Shown here: piece by piece, positions 63,558-64,000 of the stretch
Layout of the letters: each line of letters begins with the position of its first letter
Numbering within the stretch: position 1 is the first letter of the stretch
Made by a program: the position numbers and the translations under genes
From: Microbispora oryzae
Lineage (GTDB): Bacteria; Actinomycetota; Actinomycetes; Streptosporangiales; Streptosporangiaceae
Reading direction: 5' to 3'
Assembly: GCF_017896165.1 (NCBI RefSeq)
Contig: NZ_JAFCNB010000008.1
Coordinates: 62,001 to 126,000, forward strand
Length of the DNA: 64,000 bases
Notes under the pieces: model-generated
Told to the model about the DNA's origin: nothing
Databases searched by the model: none
The model's input: only the letters and a program-made list of their open reading frames with translations

Positions 63558-64000
63558 TCGCCTGGCCGGAGGCGATGGCCGAGGCGCACCGGCTGATCGC
63601 CGATCCCGCGGCCACCGACCGGGCCGTCAGCGAGGCGGTGGCCGCCGCTCCGGCGTTCCAGAACCGCGACTTCCCGCTCTCCCCGCTGCCACTGCTGGTC
63701 CGGCACGAGGAGGCCGAGCCGCTGCGGGACGACCTCGCCGGCTACGTCGCCCTCCTGGGCGAGGTGGTCCGGCTGTACCGCGAGCACGAGGAGGTGCAGG
63801 CCTGGTTCGGCCTCGGTGCCGGGGCGCACCGGCTGGTCATGGCCGACGCCGGGCCGGGTGACCGGCCCTGGGTGTGCCGGCTCGACGGCTACGTGGAACA
63901 GGAGACGGAGCGGCTGGTCATCCTGGAGAACAACGCCGACGCCCCGGCTGGGACGTTGTTCACCGCGCGGATCAACGACCTGGTCGCCGGACTGTCGTCC
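63554..64000 (+). CDS. Circularly permuted ATP-grasp-type protein, N-terminal part (cut by window end)
   Basis: The first 149 residues read [20 protein letters not shown], then WVCRLDGYV and LVILENNADAPAGTLFTARI. The last segment is the signature of circularly permuted ATP-grasp or glutathionylspermidine synthase-like ligases (E-N-N-x-D-x-P-A-G). GTG 63554 overlaps the aminotransferase stop by 4 bases. A second ligase in the operon implies two amide or ester bonds in the product. The 3' part lies outside the window. Confidence 0.7.
   Translation, partial: MIAWPEAMAEAHRLIADPAATDRAVSEAVAAAPAFQNRDFPLSPLPLLVRHEEAEPLRDDLAGYVALLGEVVRLYREHEEVQAWFGLGAGAHRLVMADAGPGDRPWVCRLDGYVEQETERLVILENNADAPAGTLFTARINDLVAGLSS

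Overview
The window is 64 kb of high-GC actinomycete chromosome. Near-universal G/C third codon positions, GTG/TTG starts, the mog-moaC-moeA/glp-galU neighbourhood with a SepX/GlpR-like membrane protein, an AICE-type integrative element and many secreted CBM13 glycosidases point to a filamentous actinomycete, most likely of the Streptosporangiales. That placement is an inference from gene content, since no rRNA is present.

Positions 1-4567 are the right end of an actinomycete integrative and conjugative element (FtsK/Tra-type transfer ATPase, excisionase, ribbon-helix-helix protein, tyrosine integrase) abutting the 3' end of a tRNA-Ala. Positions 4617-14647 hold conserved core genes: a septation/molybdopterin cluster on the minus strand, then 5-formyl-THF cyclo-ligase, a cation/proton antiporter, an FmdB-type zinc ribbon, MTA phosphorylase, a SAF protein and a peptidoglycan peptidase. 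A tRNA-Arg at 15851 marks a second, decayed integration site (double-frameshifted integrase, excisionase, unknown cargo membrane protein). Next come relics of a polyketide-type cluster among intact YceI, TIGR03086 and MarR genes (18.8-21.7 kb), with shared TTGAGnnCTCAA operators. A graveyard at 21.8-23.8 kb holds a group II intron reverse transcriptase, an OLD-family ATPase fragment and a LacI regulator that carries an internal inversion.

From 23.9 to 57.8 kb the region is dominated by secreted polysaccharide-degrading enzymes: a GH28-like beta-helix enzyme with CBM2, a beta-helix enzyme with CBM13, a GH62 arabinofuranosidase with CBM13, a GH10 xylanase with CBM13, and a giant hydrolase/beta-helix/Ig protein. 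They are interleaved with an ECF sigma operon, an ABC exporter plus two-component system, an epoxide hydrolase with a divergent WYL regulator, and MarR and YrdB-type genes. LacI-type palindromes (GAAAnTTTC and TGTTATCGCTAACA classes) lie near several of these loci. A three-gene cassette at 45521-50332 (membrane protein, small helical protein, 1221-aa STAND NTPase with a beta-propeller-like C-terminus) looks like a conflict or signalling system. Its last two proteins share a glycine/valine 15-residue motif.

From 59514 to the window end runs a tightly coupled plus-strand operon: ATP-grasp ligase, HMGL-like aldolase, heme-oxygenase-like di-iron oxidase (HDO), class IV PLP aminotransferase and a second, circularly-permuted-type ATP-grasp protein that is cut by the window edge. 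Three of its four junctions are 4-bp overlaps or short gaps. I recognise no characterised pathway with this set. It and the STAND cassette are the two best candidates for undescribed biology here.
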